A program made the translations under genes and the position numbers. Below the pieces are notes generated by a model. It had not been told where the DNA came from and did not search any database. It was given only the letters and a program-made list of their open reading frames with translations. This document shows positions 44,298 through 58,665 of a stretch of DNA of 64,000 nucleotides, piece by piece. Every line of letters starts with the position of its first letter. Position 1 is the stretch's first letter. The stretch comes from Phytophthora colocasiae. Its lineage: Eukaryota; Oomycota; Peronosporomycetes; Peronosporales; Peronosporaceae. The stretch lies in assembly GCA_018806915.1 (NCBI GenBank), contig JAGKQI010000091.1:1116001-1180000 (forward strand). The letters are read 5' to 3'.

Positions 44298-45542
44298 CCT
44301 TCCCCGGCTCAAAAGGTATGCTTGTTTTGTTTTTTGTTTTTTCTTTTATGCGCACGATGTCATGCCAGCGGAAGAAGCGTCGAAGACTGGCAGGAGGCAA
44401 AAACCTGGTTTTATTAGTGGCTTTTGTTGTGGCTTTATATTAAACCACTAAAGAAAAAACAGAGGAGTCCATGGCTCATGCGTTGATCGCACAGTTATCG
44501 TCCACCAGAAATTTCAGCGACTCCTCTGATTGGCCAAGTCGGTAAATAAGGAACAATGGCATCTTACCGATTCGACCACCTCGTCGAGCGGGCTAACGCA
44601 AGTAGATCGAAGTTCATCTCGTCATTGCACCAGTACATATCGATGAGCGCCACATAGATAAACACTGCCAGCCATCGAATATGATACTGGATTCCCGTGG
44701 TATGTTGGCGTGATGACTTTTTCCCGGCCATAATTGTCACGCTCATGTACTTTCTTTGCGTCTTAGGGGGATGAGTATCAGACGAGACATCGAACAGGTA
44801 AGAGGATGGTCCACCTCAGTCAGCGGCATGTTGTGTTCGAACACCCTCCATCCAGTGATAGATGTTGGCAATATGACTGGGCAGTAGGGAGCAACGAAAT
44901 TTACTTGAACTCAGTAGTGAGCCTTTTCTTTAGTTGTTTGGAGATTTCTTGGATAAAGCATGCAAAACTTGACTTCACATATGATTCTTGTGAAAAATTA
45001 ATACTGGGTGGCTCGAAAGAACAATAATATTTATTTTGAAATAAAATACTAATAATTCTTATAAGACTATTTTTCCAAGCAGGGTCAACGAGCTTTCGAT
45101 CGCTTCAATCGAGTACAGAAGCGGTTGTTCCACCAATCGCTTCACAAAAAGAGCACCGACAACAATTCCACACAGCAACCCAGCCCCAACTATTAGCCAC
45201 AGGAAGAGTTGCCGTCAGTTCAAGTACTTGCTCTTTAAAAGGCGATTGATGTTGCTTACTCGTCAATTTATCCGTCTTTCTCCAACTGTGCACGCTTCAT
45301 CTTTCACGTCAAATTATTTTTTCTCACTGGGTAGAAACAAGATATTTTAGCTCCAGGAACTCTAAAAGCTACGTAAAAGCTACGTCCACTAGGTATACTA
45401 AATGACAATTTTGACGATAACATATTTTTATAAATTTTCAACTGGAAGTTCTTCTCTACCGTCACAGATTCGGAAGAGTTGATCTCTACTTGCTCATTGT
45501 CCAACTTTCCACGACCCTCACATTCCAACTTTCCAACTTTCC

Positions 45543-45879
45543 ATGTCGCCCAGCAAAATCAACATCGCGCGAAACCTGCTCAAGTTTCACTTTCGTAAGG
45601 TGAACAAGACCGACGGCGAAGGCAAAACAAAAACCGTCTATAAATGCAAGCTGTGTGATCAGGAGTACTGCGTTACGGATCGTTTGCGAGGGACGCTTTC
45701 AGAAGCAATAACGCCGCTAAGCATCTGGCGACAAACCACGAGATTTATATAATAAATCCCAGCACAGGCGTGTTTTATGGCGGTCAAGCAGTAAGCGAGG
45801 GGATTGCTACACCACCTCCAAGCTGGAGGATTTCCAACGTCCGGAACTTCTACCGTACTGCGTCCTCGTGGAAGTCCAA
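45543..45879 (+). pseudogene. BED gene, B unit 22, longest divergent-head variant, frameshifted
   Basis: The MSPSKINIARNLLKF head continues further than in unit 7: KVNKTDGEGKTKTVYKCKLCDQEYC, with C-x2-C kept. It returns to the usual sequence at CVTDRLRG, where the one-G loss breaks the frame. The final stop TAA is CAA. The YKCKLCDQEY form looks more like a typical BED finger than the common DECKLCHEEY form, so it may be the older sequence. Confidence 0.65.
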
Positions 45880-47139
45880 CCTTCCTCCTCCCGGCTCAAA
45901 AGGAATGCTTGTTTTTAATTTATTTTTTTCTTCTAGGCTAACGATGTCATGCCAGCGGAAGAAGCGTCGAAGACTGGCAGGAGGCAAAAACCTGGTTTTA
46001 TTAGTGGCTTTTGTTGTGGCTTTATATTAAACCACTAAAGAAAAAACAGAGGAGTCCATGGCTCATGCGTTGATCGCACAGTTATCGTCCACCAGAAATT
46101 TCAGCGACTCCTCTGATTGGCCAAGTCGGTAAATAAGGAACAATGGCATCTTACCGATTCGACCACCTCGTCGAGCGGGCTAACGCAAGTAGATCGAAGT
46201 TCATCTCGTCATTGCACCAGTACATATCGATGAGCGCCACATAGATAAACACTGCCAGCCATCGAATATGATACTGGATTCCCGTGGTATGTTGGCGTGA
46301 TGACTTTTTCCCCGGCCATAATTGTCACGCTCATGTACTTTCTTTGCGTCTTAGGGGGATGAGTATCAGACGAGACATCGAACAGGTAAGAGGATGGTCC
46401 ACCTCAGTCAGCGGCATGTTGTGTTCGAACACCCTCCATCCAGTGATAGATGTTGGCAATATGACTGGGCAGTAGGGAGCAACGAAATTTACTTGAACTC
46501 AGTAGTGAGCCTTTTCTTTAGTTGTTTGGAGATTTCTTGGATAAAGCATGCAAAACTTGACTTCACATATGATTCTTGTGAAAAAATTAATACTGGGTGG
46601 CTCCAAAGAACAATAATATTTATTTTGAAATAAAATACTAATAATTCTTATAAGACTATTTTTCCAAGCAGGGTCAACGAGCTTTCGATCGCTTCAATCG
46701 AGTACAGAAGCGGTTGTTCCACCAATCGCTTCACAAAAGAGCACTGACAACAATTCCACACAGCAACTCCAGCCCCAACTATTAGCCACAGGAAGAGTTG
46801 CCGTCAGTTCAAGTACTTGCTCTTTAAAAGGCGATTGATGTTGCTTACTCGTCAATTTATCCGTCTTTCTCCAACTGTGCACGCTTCATCTTTCACGTCA
46901 AATTATCTTTTCTCACTGGGTAGAAACAAGATATTTTAGCTCCAGGAACTCTAAAAGCTACGTAAAAGCTACGTCCACTAGGTATACTAAATGACAATTT
47001 TGACGATAACATATTTTTATAAATTTTCAACTGGAGAAGTTCTTCTCTACCGTCACAGATTCGGAAGAGTTGATCTCTACTTGCTCATTGTCCAATTTTC
47101 CACGACCCTCGCATTCCGACCCTCACTTTCCAAATTGCC

Positions 47140-47475
47140 ATGTCGCCCAACAACAACAAAAGCCAAATCGCGCGAAACCTGCTGAAGTTTCACTTTCGTA
47201 AGGTGAAGAAGACCGACAGTAATGGAAAAACAAAAACCGTCGATGAATGCAAGTTGTGTCATGAGGAGTACTGCGTTACGGATCGTTTGCGAGGGGACGC
47301 TTTCAGAAGCAATAACGCCGCTAAGCATCTGGCGACAAACCACGAGATTTATATAATAAATCCCAGCACAGGCGTGTTTTATGGCGGTCAAGCAGTAAGC
47401 GAGGGATTGCTACACCACCTCAAGCTGGAGGATTTCCAACGTCCGGAACTTCTACCGTACTGCATCATCGTGTAA
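47140..47475 (+). CDS. BED zinc-finger protein, B unit 23, slightly altered tail
   Basis: 111 residues with the finger intact. Two Gs and one C are lost around ..SEG, so DCYTTSK is replaced by LLHHLK before the frame recovers; a GTG-TAA ends it at ..YCIIV. Confidence 0.6.
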   Translation: MSPNNNKSQIARNLLKFHFRKVKKTDSNGKTKTVDECKLCHEEYCVTDRLRGDAFRSNNAAKHLATNHEIYIINPSTGVFYGGQAVSEGLLHHLKLEDFQRPELLPYCIIV

Positions 47476-48739
47476 GTCTAACCTTCCCTCCCCCGGCTCA
47501 AAAAGGTATGCTTTTTTTTGTTTTTTTTGTTCTTTTATGCTAACGATGTCATGCCAGCGGAAGAAGCGTCGAAGACTGGCAGGAGGCAAAAACCTGGTTT
47601 TATTAGTGGCTTTTGTTGTGGCTTTATATTAAACCACTAAAGAAAAAACAGAGGAGTCCATGGCTCATGCGTTGATCGCACAGTTATCGTCCACCAGAAA
47701 TTTCAGCGACTCCTCTGATTGGCCAAGTCGGTAAATAAGGAACAATGGCATCTTACCGATTCGACCACCTCGTCGAGCGGGCTAACGCAAGTAGATCGAA
47801 GTTCATCTCGTCATTGCACCAGTACATATCGATGAGCGCCACATAGATAAACACTGCCAGCCATCGAATATGATACTGGATTCCCGTGGTATGTTGGCGT
47901 GATGACTTTTTCCCCGGCCATAATTGTCACGCTCATGTACTTTCTTTGCGTCTTAGGGGATGAGTATCAGACGAGACATCGAACAGGTAAGAGGATGGTC
48001 CACCTCAGTCAGCGGCATGTTGTGTTCGAACACCCTCCATCCAGTGATAGATGTTGGCAATATGACTGGGCAGTAGGGAGCAACGAAATTTACTTGAACT
48101 CAGTAGTGAGCCTTTTCTTTAGTTGTTTGAGATTTCTAGGATAAAGCATGCAAAACTTGACTTCACATATGATTCTTGTGAAAAAATTAATACTGGGTGG
48201 CTCGAAAGAACAATAATATTTATTTTGAAATAAAATACTAATAATTCTTATAAGACTATTTTTCCAAGCAGGGTCAACGAGCTTTCGATCGCTTCAATCG
48301 AGTACAGAAGCGGTTGTTCCACCAATCGCTTCACAAAAAGAGCACCGACAACAATTCCACACAGCAACCCAGCCCCAACTATTAGCCACAGGAAGAGTTG
48401 CCGTCAGTTCAAGTACTTGCTCTTTAAAAGGCGATTGATGTTGCTTACTCGTCAATTTATCCGTCTTTCTCCAACTGTGCACGCTTCATCTTTCACGTCA
48501 AATTATCTTTTCTCACTGGGTAGAAACAAGATATTTTAGCTCCAGGAACTCTAAAAGCTACGTAAAAGCTACGTCCACTAGGTATACTAAATGACAATTT
48601 TGACGATAACATATTTTTATAAATGTTCAACTGGAGAAGTTCTTCTCTACCGTCACAGATTCGGAAGAGTTGATCTCTACTTGCTCATTGTCCAATTTTC
48701 CACGACCCTCGCATTCCGACCCTCACTTTCCAAATTGCC

Positions 48740-49081
48740 ATGTCGCCCAACAACAACAAAAGCCAAATCGCGCGAAACCTGCTGAAGTTTCACTTTCGTA
48801 AGGTGAAGAAGACCGACAGTAATGGAAAAACAAAAACCGTCGATGAATGCAAGTTGTGTCATGAGGAGTACTGCGTTACGGATCGTTTGCGAGGGACGCT
48901 TTCAGAAGCAATAACGCCGCTAAGCATCTGGCGACAAACCACGAGATTTATATAATAAATCCCAGCACAGGCGTGTTTATGGCGGTCAAACAGTAAGCGA
49001 GGGGGATTGCTACACCACCTCAAGCTGGAGGATTTCCAACGTCCGGAACTTCTACCGTACTGCATCCTCGTGGACGTCTAA
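48740..49081 (+). pseudogene. BED gene, B unit 24, frameshifted
   Basis: One-G loss before the histidine pair and further single-base losses near 48979 and 49019. Confidence 0.7.
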
Positions 49082-50334
49082 CCTTCCCCCGGCTCAAAGG
49101 TATGCTTGTTTTTGTTTTTGTTTTTTCTTTTATGCTAACGATGTCATGCCAGCGGAAGAAGCGTCGAAGACTGGCAGGAGGCAAAAACCTGGTTTTATTA
49201 GTGGCTTTTGTTGTGGCTTTATATTAAACCACTAAAGAAAAACAGAGGAGTCCATGGCTCATGCGTTGATCGCACAGTTATCGTCCACCAGAAATTTCAG
49301 CGACTCCTCTGATTGGCCAAGTCGGTAAATAAGGAACAATGGCATCTTACCGATTCGACCACCTCGTCGAGCGGGCTAACGCAAGTAGATCGAAGTTCAT
49401 CTCGTCATTGCACCAGTACATATCGATGAGCGCCACATAGATAAACACTGCCAGCCATCGAATATGATACTGGATTCCCGTGGTATGTTGGCGTGATGAC
49501 TTTTTCCCCGGCCATAATTGTCACGCTCATGTACTTTCTTTGCTTCTAAGTCGGATGAGTATCAGACGAGACATCGAACAGGTAAGAGGATGGTCCACCT
49601 CAGTCAGCGGCATGTTGTGTTCGAACACCCTCCATCCAGTGATAGATGTTGGCAATATGACTGGGCAGTAGGGAGCAACGAAATTTACTTGAACTCAGTA
49701 GTGAGCCTTTTCTTTAGTTGTTTGGAGATTTCTTGGATAAAGCATGCAAAACTTGACTTCACATATGATTCTTGTGAAAAAATTAATACTGGGTGGCTCG
49801 AAAGAACAATAATATTTATTTTGAAATAAAATACTAATAATTCTTATAAGACTATTTTTCCAAGCAGGGTCAACGAGCTTTCGATCGCTTCAATCGAGTA
49901 CAGAAGCGGTTGTTCCACCAATCGCTTCACAAAAAGAGCACCGACAACAATTCCACACAGCAACCCAGCCCCAACTATTAGCCACAGGAAGAGTTGCCGT
50001 CAGTTCAAGTACTTGCTCTTTAAAGGCGATTGATGTTGCTTACTCGTCAATTTATCCGTCTTTCTCCAACTGTGCACGCTTCATCTTTCACGTCAAATTA
50101 TCTTTTCTCACTGGGTAGAAACAAGATATTTTAGCTCCAGGAACTCTAAAAGCTACGTAAAAGCTACGTCCACTAGGTATACTAAATGACAATTTTGACG
50201 ATAACATATTTTTATAAATGTTCAACTGGAGAAGTTCTTCTCTACCGTCACAGATTCGGAAGAGTTGATCTCTACTTGCTCATTGTCCAATTTTCCACGA
50301 CCCTCGCATTCCGACCCTCACTTTCCAAATTGCC

Positions 50335-50673
50335 ATGTCGCCCAACAACAACAAAAGCCAAATCGCGCGAAACCTGCTGAAGTTTCACTTTCGTAAGGTG
50401 AAGAAGACCGACAGTAATGGAAAAACAAAAACCGTCGATGAATGCAAGTTGTGTCTTGAGGAGTAAACGGATTGTTTGCGAGGGGACGCTTTCAGAAGCA
50501 ATAACGCCGCTAAGCATCTGGCGACAAACCACGAGATTTATATAATAAATCCCAGCACAGGCGTGTTTTATGGCGGTCAAGCAGTAAGCGAGGGGGATTG
50601 CTACACCACCTCCAAGCTGGAGGATTTCCAACGTCCGGAACTTCTACCGTACTGCATCCTCGTGGAAGTCTAA
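50335..50673 (+). pseudogene. BED gene, B unit 25, 8-base deletion with stop
   Basis: ACTGCGTT is deleted after GAGGAGT, making an in-frame TAA after ..ECKLCLEE (43 codons, to 50466). His41 is Leu (CAT to CTT). The histidine half remains open downstream. The deletion is shared with units 26-29. Confidence 0.8.
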
Positions 50674-51922
50674 CCTTCCCCCCCCCCCGGCTCAAAAGGT
50701 ATGCTTGTTTTTTTTTTCTTTTATGCTAACGATGTCATGCCAGCGGAAGAAGCGTCGAAGACTGGCAGGAGGCAAAAACCTGGTTTTATTAGTGGCTTTT
50801 GTTGTGGCTTTATATTAAACCACTAAAGAAAAAACAGAGGAGTCCATGGCTCATGCGTTGATCGCACAGTTATCGTCCACCAGAAATTTCAGCGACTCCT
50901 CTGATTGGCCAAGTCGGTAAATAAGGAACAATGGCATCTTACCGATTCGACCACCTCGTCGAGCGGGCTAACGCAAGTAGATCGAAGTTCATCTCGTCAT
51001 TGCACCAGTACATATCGATGAGCGCCACATAGATAAACACTGCCAGCCATCGAATATGATACTGGATTCCCGTGGTATGTTGGCGTGATGACTTTTTCCC
51101 CGGCCATAATTGTCACGCTCATGTACTTTCTTTGCGTCTTAGGGGATGAGTATCAGACGAGACATCGAACAGGTAAGAGGATGGTCCACCTCAGTCAGCG
51201 GCATGTTGTGTTCGAACACCTCCATCCAGTGATAGATGTTGGCAATATGACTGGGCAGTAGGGAGCAACGAAATTTACTTGAACTCAGTAGTGAGCCTTT
51301 TCTTTAGTTGTTTGGAGATTTCTTGGATAAAGCATGCAAAACTTGACTTCACATATGATTCTTGTGAAAAATTAATACTGGGTGGCTCGAAAGAACAATA
51401 ATATTTATTTTGAAATAAAATACTAATAATTCTTATAAGACTATTTTTCCAAGCAGGGTCAACGAGCTTTCGATCGCTTCAATCGAGTACAGAAGCGGTT
51501 GTTCCACCAATCGCTTCACAAAAGAGCACCGACAACAATTCCTCACAGCAACCCAGCCCCAACTATTAGCCACAGGAAGAGTTGCCGTCAGTTCAAGTAC
51601 TTGCTCTTTAAAAGGCGATTGATGTTGCTTACTCGTCAATTTATCCGTCTTTCTCCAACTGTGCACGCTTCATCTTTCACGTCAAATTATCTTTTCTCAC
51701 TGGGTAGAAAACAAGATATTTTAGCTCCAGGAACTCTAAAAGCTACGTAAAAGCTACGTCCACTAGGTATACTAAATGACAATTTTGACGATAACATATT
51801 TTTATAAATGTTCAACTGGAAGTTCTTCTCTACCGTCACAGATTCGGAAGAGTTGATCTCTACTTGCTCATTGTCCAATTTTCCACGACCCTCGCATTCC
51901 GACCCTCACTTTCCAAATTGCC

Positions 51923-52260
51923 ATGTCGCCCAACAACAACAAAAGCCAAATCGCGCGAAACCTGCTGAAGTTTCACTTTCGTAAGGTGAAGAAGACCGAC
52001 AGTAATGGAAAAACAAAAACCGTCGATGAATGCAAGTTGTGTCATGAGGAGTAAACGGATCGTTTGCGAGGGACGCTTTCAGAAGCAATAACGCCGCTAA
52101 GCATCTGGCGACAAACCACGAGATTTATATAATAAATCCCAGCACAGGCGTGTTTTATGGCGGTCAAGCAGTAAGCGAGGGGGATTGCTACACCACCTCC
52201 AAGCTGGAGGATTTCCAACGTCCGGAACTTCTACCGTACTGCATCCTCGTGGAAGTCTAA
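51923..52260 (+). pseudogene. BED gene, B unit 26, 8-base deletion with stop
   Basis: Same 8-base deletion and stop at 52052-52054, but keeps CAT (His41) and CGT (Arg), so it is a separate lineage or a partial conversion. One G also lost. Confidence 0.8.
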
Positions 52261-53520
52261 CCCCCCCCGGCTCAAAAGGTATGCTTGTTTTTGTTTTTGT
52301 TTTTTTTTTTCTTTTATGCTAACGATGTCATGCCAGCGGAAGAAGCGTCGAAGACTGGCAGGAGGCAAAAACCTGGTTTTATTAGTGGCTTTGTGTGTGG
52401 CTTTATATTAAACCACTAAAGAAAAAAACAGAGGAGTCCATGGCTCATGCGTTGATCGCACAGTTATCGTCCACCAGAAATTTCAGCGACTCCTCTGATT
52501 GGCCAAGTCGGTAAATAAGGAACAATGGCATCTTACCGATTCGACCACCTCGTCGAGCGGGCTAACGCAAGTAGATCGAAGTTCATCTCGTCATTGCACC
52601 AGTACATATCGATGAGCGCCACATAGATAAACACTGCCAGCCATCGAATATGATACTGGATTCCCGTGGTATGTTGGCGTGATGACTTTTTCCCGGCCAT
52701 AATTGTCACGCTCATGTACTTTCTTTGCGTCTTAGGGGATGAGTATCAGACGAGACATCGAACAGGTAAGAGGATGGTCCACCTCAGTCAGCGGCATGTT
52801 GTGTTCGAACACCCTCCATCCAGTGATAGATGTTGGCAATATGACTGGGCAGTAGGGAGCAACAGAAATTTACTTGAACTCAGTAGTGAGCCTTTTCTTT
52901 AGTTGTTTGGAGATTTCTTGGATAAAGCATGCAAAACTTGACTTCACATATGATTCTTGTGAAAAATTAATACTGGGTGGCTCCAAAGAACAATAATATT
53001 TATTTTGAAATAAAATACTAATAATTCTTATAAGACTATTTTTTCCAAGCAGGGTCAACGAGCTTTCGATCGCTTCAATCGAGTACAGAAGCGGTTGTTC
53101 CACCAATCGCTTCACAAAAAGAGCACCGACAACAATTCCACACAGCAACCCAGCCCCAACTATTAGCCACAGGAAGAGTTGCCGTCAGTTCAAGTACTTG
53201 CTCTTTAAAAGGCGATTGATGTTGCTTACTCGTCAATTTATCCGTCTTTCTCCAACTGTGCACGCTTCATCTTTCACGTCAAATTATCTTTTCTCACTGG
53301 GTAGAAACAAGATATTTTAGCTCCAGGAACTCTAAAAGCTACGTAAAAGCTACGTCCACTAGGTATACTAAATGACAATTTTGACGATAACATATTTTTA
53401 TAAATTTTCAACTGAGAAAGTTCTTCTCTACCGTCACAGATTCGGAAGAGTTGATCTCTACTTGCTCATTGTCCAATTTTCCACGACCCTCGCATTCCGA
53501 CCCTCACTTTCCAAATTGCC

Positions 53521-53859
53521 ATGTCGCCCAACAACAACAAAAGCCAAATCGCGCGAAACCTGCTGAAGTTTCACTTTCGTAAGGTGAAGAAGACCGACAG
53601 TAATGGAAAAACAAAAACCGTCGATGAATGCAAGTTGTGTCTTGAGGAGTAAACGGATTGTTTGCGAGGGGACGCTTTCAGAAGCAATAACGCCGCTAAG
53701 CATCTGGCGACAAACCACGAGATTTATATAATAAATCCCAGCACAGGCGTGTTTTATGGCGGTCAAGCAGTAAGCGAGGGGGATTGCTACACCACCTCCA
53801 AGCTGGAGGATTTCCAACGTCCGGAACTTCTACCGTACTGCATCCTCGTGGAAGTCTAA
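53521..53859 (+). pseudogene. BED gene, B unit 27, 8-base deletion with stop
   Basis: As unit 25, with stop at 53650-53652. Confidence 0.8.
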
Positions 53860-55116
53860 CCCCCCCCGGCTCAAAAGGTATGCTTGTTTTTGTTTTTGTT
53901 TTTTTTTCTTTTATGCTAACGATGTCATGCCAGCGGAAGAAGCGTCGAAGACTGGCAGGAGGCAAAAACCTGGTTTTATTAGTGGCTTTTGTTGTGGCTT
54001 TATATTAAACCACTAAAGAAAAAACAGAGGAGTCCATGGCTCATGCGTTGATCGCACAGTTATCGTCCACCAGAAATTTCAGCGACTCCTCTGATTGGCC
54101 AAGTCGGTAAATAAGGAACAATGGCATCTTACCGATTCGACCACCTCGTCGAGCGGGCTAACGCAAGTAGATCGAAGTTCATCTCGTCATTGCACCAGTA
54201 CATATCGATGAGCGCCACATAGATAAACACTGCCAGCCATCGAATATGATACTGGATTCCCGTGGTATGTTGGCGTGATGACTTTTTCCCCAGCCATAAT
54301 TGTCACGCTCATGTACTTTCTTTTGCGTCTTAGGGGATGAGTATCAGACGAGACATCGAACAGGTAAGAGGATGGTCCACCTCAGTCAGCGGCATGTTGT
54401 GTTCGAACACCCCTCCATCCAGTGATAGATGTTGGCAATATGACTGGGCAGTAGGAGCAACGAAATTTACTTGAACTCAGTAGTGAGCCTTTTCTTTAGT
54501 TGTTTGGAGATTTCTTGGATAAAGCATGCAAAACTTGACTTCACATATGATTCTTGTGAAAAAATTAATACTGGGTGGCTCCAAAGAACAATAATATTTA
54601 TTTTGAAATAAAATACTAATAATTCTTATAAGACTATTTTTCCAAGCAGGGTCAACGAGCTTTCGATCGCTTCAATCGAGTACAGAAGCGGTTGTTCCAC
54701 CAATCGCTTCACAAAAGAGCACCGACAACAATTCCACACAGCAACCCAGCCCCAACTATTAGCCACAGGAAGAGTTGCCGTCAGTTCAAGTACTTGCTCT
54801 TTAAAAGGCGATTGATGTTGCTTACTCGTCAATTTATCCGTCTTTCTCCAACTGTGCACGCTTCATCTTTCACGTCAAATTATCTTTTCTCACTGGGTAG
54901 AAACAAGATATTTTAGCTCCAGGAACTCTAAAAGCTACGTAAAAGCTACGTCCACTAGGTATACTAAATGACAATTTTGACGATAACATATTTTTATAAA
55001 TTTTCAACTGGAGAAGTTCTTCTCTACCGTCACAGATTCGGAAGAGTTGATCTCTACTTGCTCATTGTCCAATTTTCCACGACCCTCGCATTCCGACCCT
55101 CACTTTCCAAATTGCC

Positions 55117-55455
55117 ATGTCGCCCAACAACAACAAAAGCCAAATCGCGCGAAACCTGCTGAAGTTTCACTTTCGTAAGGTGAAGAAGACCGACAGTAAT
55201 GGAAAAACCAAAACCGTCGATGAATGCAAGTTGTGTCTTGAGGAGTAAACGGATTGTTTGCGAGGGGACGCTTTCAGAAGCAATAACGCCGCTAAGCATC
55301 TGGCGACAAACCACGAGATTTATATAATAAATCCCAGCACAGGCGTGTTTTATGGCGGTCAAGCAGTAAGCGAGGGGGATTGCTACACCACCTCCAAGCT
55401 GGAGGATTTCCAACGTCCGGAACTTCTACCGTACTGCATCCTCGTGGAAGTCTAA
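55117..55455 (+). pseudogene. BED gene, B unit 28, 8-base deletion with stop
   Basis: As unit 25, plus ACAAAAACC changed to ACCAAAACC, shared only with unit 29. Followed by TT and 19 Cs. Confidence 0.8.
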
Positions 55456-56727
55456 CCTTCCCCCCCCCCCCCCCCCCCGGCTCAAAAGGTATGCTTGTTT
55501 TTGTTTTTGTTTTTTTTTCTTTTATGCTAACGATGTCATGCCAGCGGAAGAAGCGTCGAAGACTGGCAGGAGGCAAAAACCTGGTTTTATTAGTGGCTTT
55601 TGTTGTGGCTTTATATTAAACCACTAAAGAAAAAAACAGAGGAGTCCATGGCTCATGCGTTGATCGCACAGTTATCGTCCACCAGAAATTTCAGCGACTC
55701 CTCTGATTGGCCAAGTCGGTAAATAAGGAACAATGGCATCTTACCGATTCGACCACCTCGTCGAGCGGGCTAACGCAAGTAGATCGAAGTTCATCTCGTC
55801 ATTGCACCAGTACATATCGATGAGCGCCACATAGATAAACACTGCCAGCCATCGAATATGATACTGGATTCCCGTGGTATGTTGGCGTGATGACTTTTTC
55901 CCGGGCATTATTTGTCACGCTCATGTACTTTCTTTTGCGTCTTAGGGGATGAGTATCAGACGAGACATCGAACAGGTAAGAGGATGGTCCACCTCAGTCA
56001 GCGGCATGTTGTGTTCGAACACCCCTCCATCCAGTGATAGATGTTGGCAATATGACTGGGCAGTAGGGAGCAACGAAATTTACTTGAACTCAGTAGTGAG
56101 CCTTTTCTTTAGTTGTTTGGAGATTTCTTGGATAAAGCATGCAAAACTTGACTTCACATATGATTCTTGTGAAAAATTAATACTGGGTGGCTCGAAAGAA
56201 CAATAATATTTATTTTGAAATAAAATACTAATAATTCTTATAAGACTATTTTTCCAAGCAGGGTCAACGAGCTTTCGATCGCTTCAATCGAGTACAGAAG
56301 CGGTTGTTCCACCAATCGCTTCACAAAGAGCACCGACAACAATTCCACACAGCAACCCAGCCCCAACTATTAGCCACAGGAAGAGTTGCCGTCAGTTCAA
56401 GTACTTGCTCTTTAAAAGGCGATTGATGTTGCTTACTCGTCAATTTATCCGTCTTTCTCCAACTGTGCACGCTTCATCTTTCACGTCAAATTATCTTTTC
56501 TCACTGGGTAGAAACAAGATATTTTAGCTCCAGGAACTCTAAAAGCTACGTAAAAGCTACGTCCACTAGGTATACTAAATGACAATTTTGACGATAACAT
56601 ATTTTTATAAATTTTCAACTGGAGAAGTTCTTCTCTACCGTCACAGATTCGGAAGAGTTGATCTCTACTTGCTCATTGTCCAATTTTCCACGACCCTCGC
56701 ATTCCGACCCTCACTTTCCAAATTGCC

Positions 56728-57066
56728 ATGTCGCCCAACAACAACAAAAGCCAAATCGCGCGAAACCTGCTGAAGTTTCACTTTCGTAAGGTGAAGAAGA
56801 CCGACAGTAATGGAAAAACCAAAACCGTCGATGAATGCAAGTTGTGTCTTGAGGAGTAAACGGATTGTTTGCGAGGGGACGCTTTCAGAAGCAATAACGC
56901 CGCTAAGCATCTGGCGACAAACCACGAGATTTATATAATAAATCCCAGCACAGGCGTGTTTTATGGCGGTCAAGCAGTAAGCGAGGGGGATTGCTACACC
57001 ACCTCCAAGCTGGAGGATTTCCAACGTCCGGAACTTCTACCGTACTGCATCCTCGTGGAAGTCTAG
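56728..57066 (+). pseudogene. BED gene, B unit 29, 8-base deletion with stop
   Basis: As unit 28, including ACCAAAACC. The distal stop is TAG rather than TAA and the C-tract is collapsed to TTCCC. Confidence 0.8.
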
Positions 57067-58320
57067 CCTTCCCGGCTCAAAAGGTATGCTTGTTTTTGTT
57101 TTTGTTTTTTTCTTTTATGCTAACGATGTCATGCCAGCGGAAGAAGCGTCGAAGACTGGCAGGAGGCAAAACACTGGTTTTATTAGTGGCTTTTGTTGTG
57201 GCTTTATATTAAACCACTAAAGAAAAAACAGAGGAGTCCATGGCTCATGCGTTGATCGCACAGTTATCGTCCACCAGAAATTTCAGCGACTCCTCTGATT
57301 GGCCAAGTCGGTAAATAAGGAACAATGGCATCTTACCGATTCGACCACCTCGTCGAGCGGGCTAACGCAAGTAGATCGAAGTTCATCTCGTCATTGCACC
57401 AGTACATATCGATGAGCGCCACATAGATAAACACTGCCAGCCATCGAATATGATACTGGATTCCCGTGGTATGTTGGCGTGATGACTTTTTCCCCGGCCA
57501 TAATTGTCACGCTCATGTACTTTCTTTGCGTCTTAGGGGGATGAGTATCAGACGAGACATCGAACAGGTAAGAGGATGGTCCACCTCAGTCAGCGGCATG
57601 TTGTGTTCGAACACCCCTCCATCCAGTGATAGATGTTGGCAATATGACTGGGCAGTAGGGAGCAACGAAATTTACTTGAACTCAGTAGTGAGCCTTTTCT
57701 TTAGTTGTTTGGAGATTTCTTGGATAAAGCATGCAAAACTTGACTTCACATATGATTCTTGTGAAAAAATTAATACTGGGTGGCTCCAAAGAACAATAAT
57801 ATTTATTTTGAAATAAAATACTAATAATTCTTATAAGACTATTTTTCCAAGCAGGGTCAACGAGCTTTCGATCGCTTCAATCGAGTACAGAAGCGGTTGT
57901 TCCACCAATCGCTTCACAAAGAGCACCGACAACAATTCCACACAGCAACCCAGCCCCAACTATTAGCCACAGGAAGAGTTGCCGTCAGTTCAAGTACTTG
58001 CTCTTTAAAAGGCGATTGATGTTGCTTACTCGTCAATTTATCCGTCTTTCTCCAACTGTGCACGCTTCATCTTTCACGTCAAATTATCTTTTCTCACTGG
58101 GTAGAAACAAGATATTTTAGCTCCAGGAACTCTAAAAGCTACGTAAAAGCTACGTCCACTAGGTATACTAAATGACAATTTTGACGATAACATATTTTTA
58201 TAAATGTTCAACTGGAGAAGTTCTTCTCTACCGTCACAGATTCGGAAGAGTTGATCTCTACTTGCTCATTGTCCAATTTTCCACGACCCTCGCATTCCGA
58301 CCCTCACTTTCCAAATTGCC

Positions 58321-58665
58321 ATGTCGCCCAACAACAACAAAAGCCAAATCGCGCGAAACCTGCTGAAGTTTCACTTTCGTAAGGTGAAGAAGACCGACAG
58401 TAATGGAAAAACAAAAACCGTCGATGAATGCAAGTTGTGTCATGAGGAGTACTGCGTTACGGATCGTTTGCGAGGGGACGCTTTCAGAAGCAATAACGCC
58501 GCTAAGCATCTGGCGACAAACCACGAGATTTATATAATAAATCCCAGCACAGGCGTGTTTTATGGCGGTCAAGCAGTAAGCGTGGGGGATTGCTACACCA
58601 CCTCCAAGCTGGAGGATTTCCAACGTCCGGAACTTCTACCGTACTGCATCCTCGTGGAAGTCTAA
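58321..58665 (+). CDS. BED zinc-finger protein, B unit 30, intact
   Basis: 114 residues with all zinc ligands. Glu89 is Val (GAG to GTG), shared with unit 32 but not unit 31. Confidence 0.75.
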   Translation: MSPNNNKSQIARNLLKFHFRKVKKTDSNGKTKTVDECKLCHEEYCVTDRLRGDAFRSNNAAKHLATNHEIYIINPSTGVFYGGQAVSVGDCYTTSKLEDFQRPELLPYCILVEV

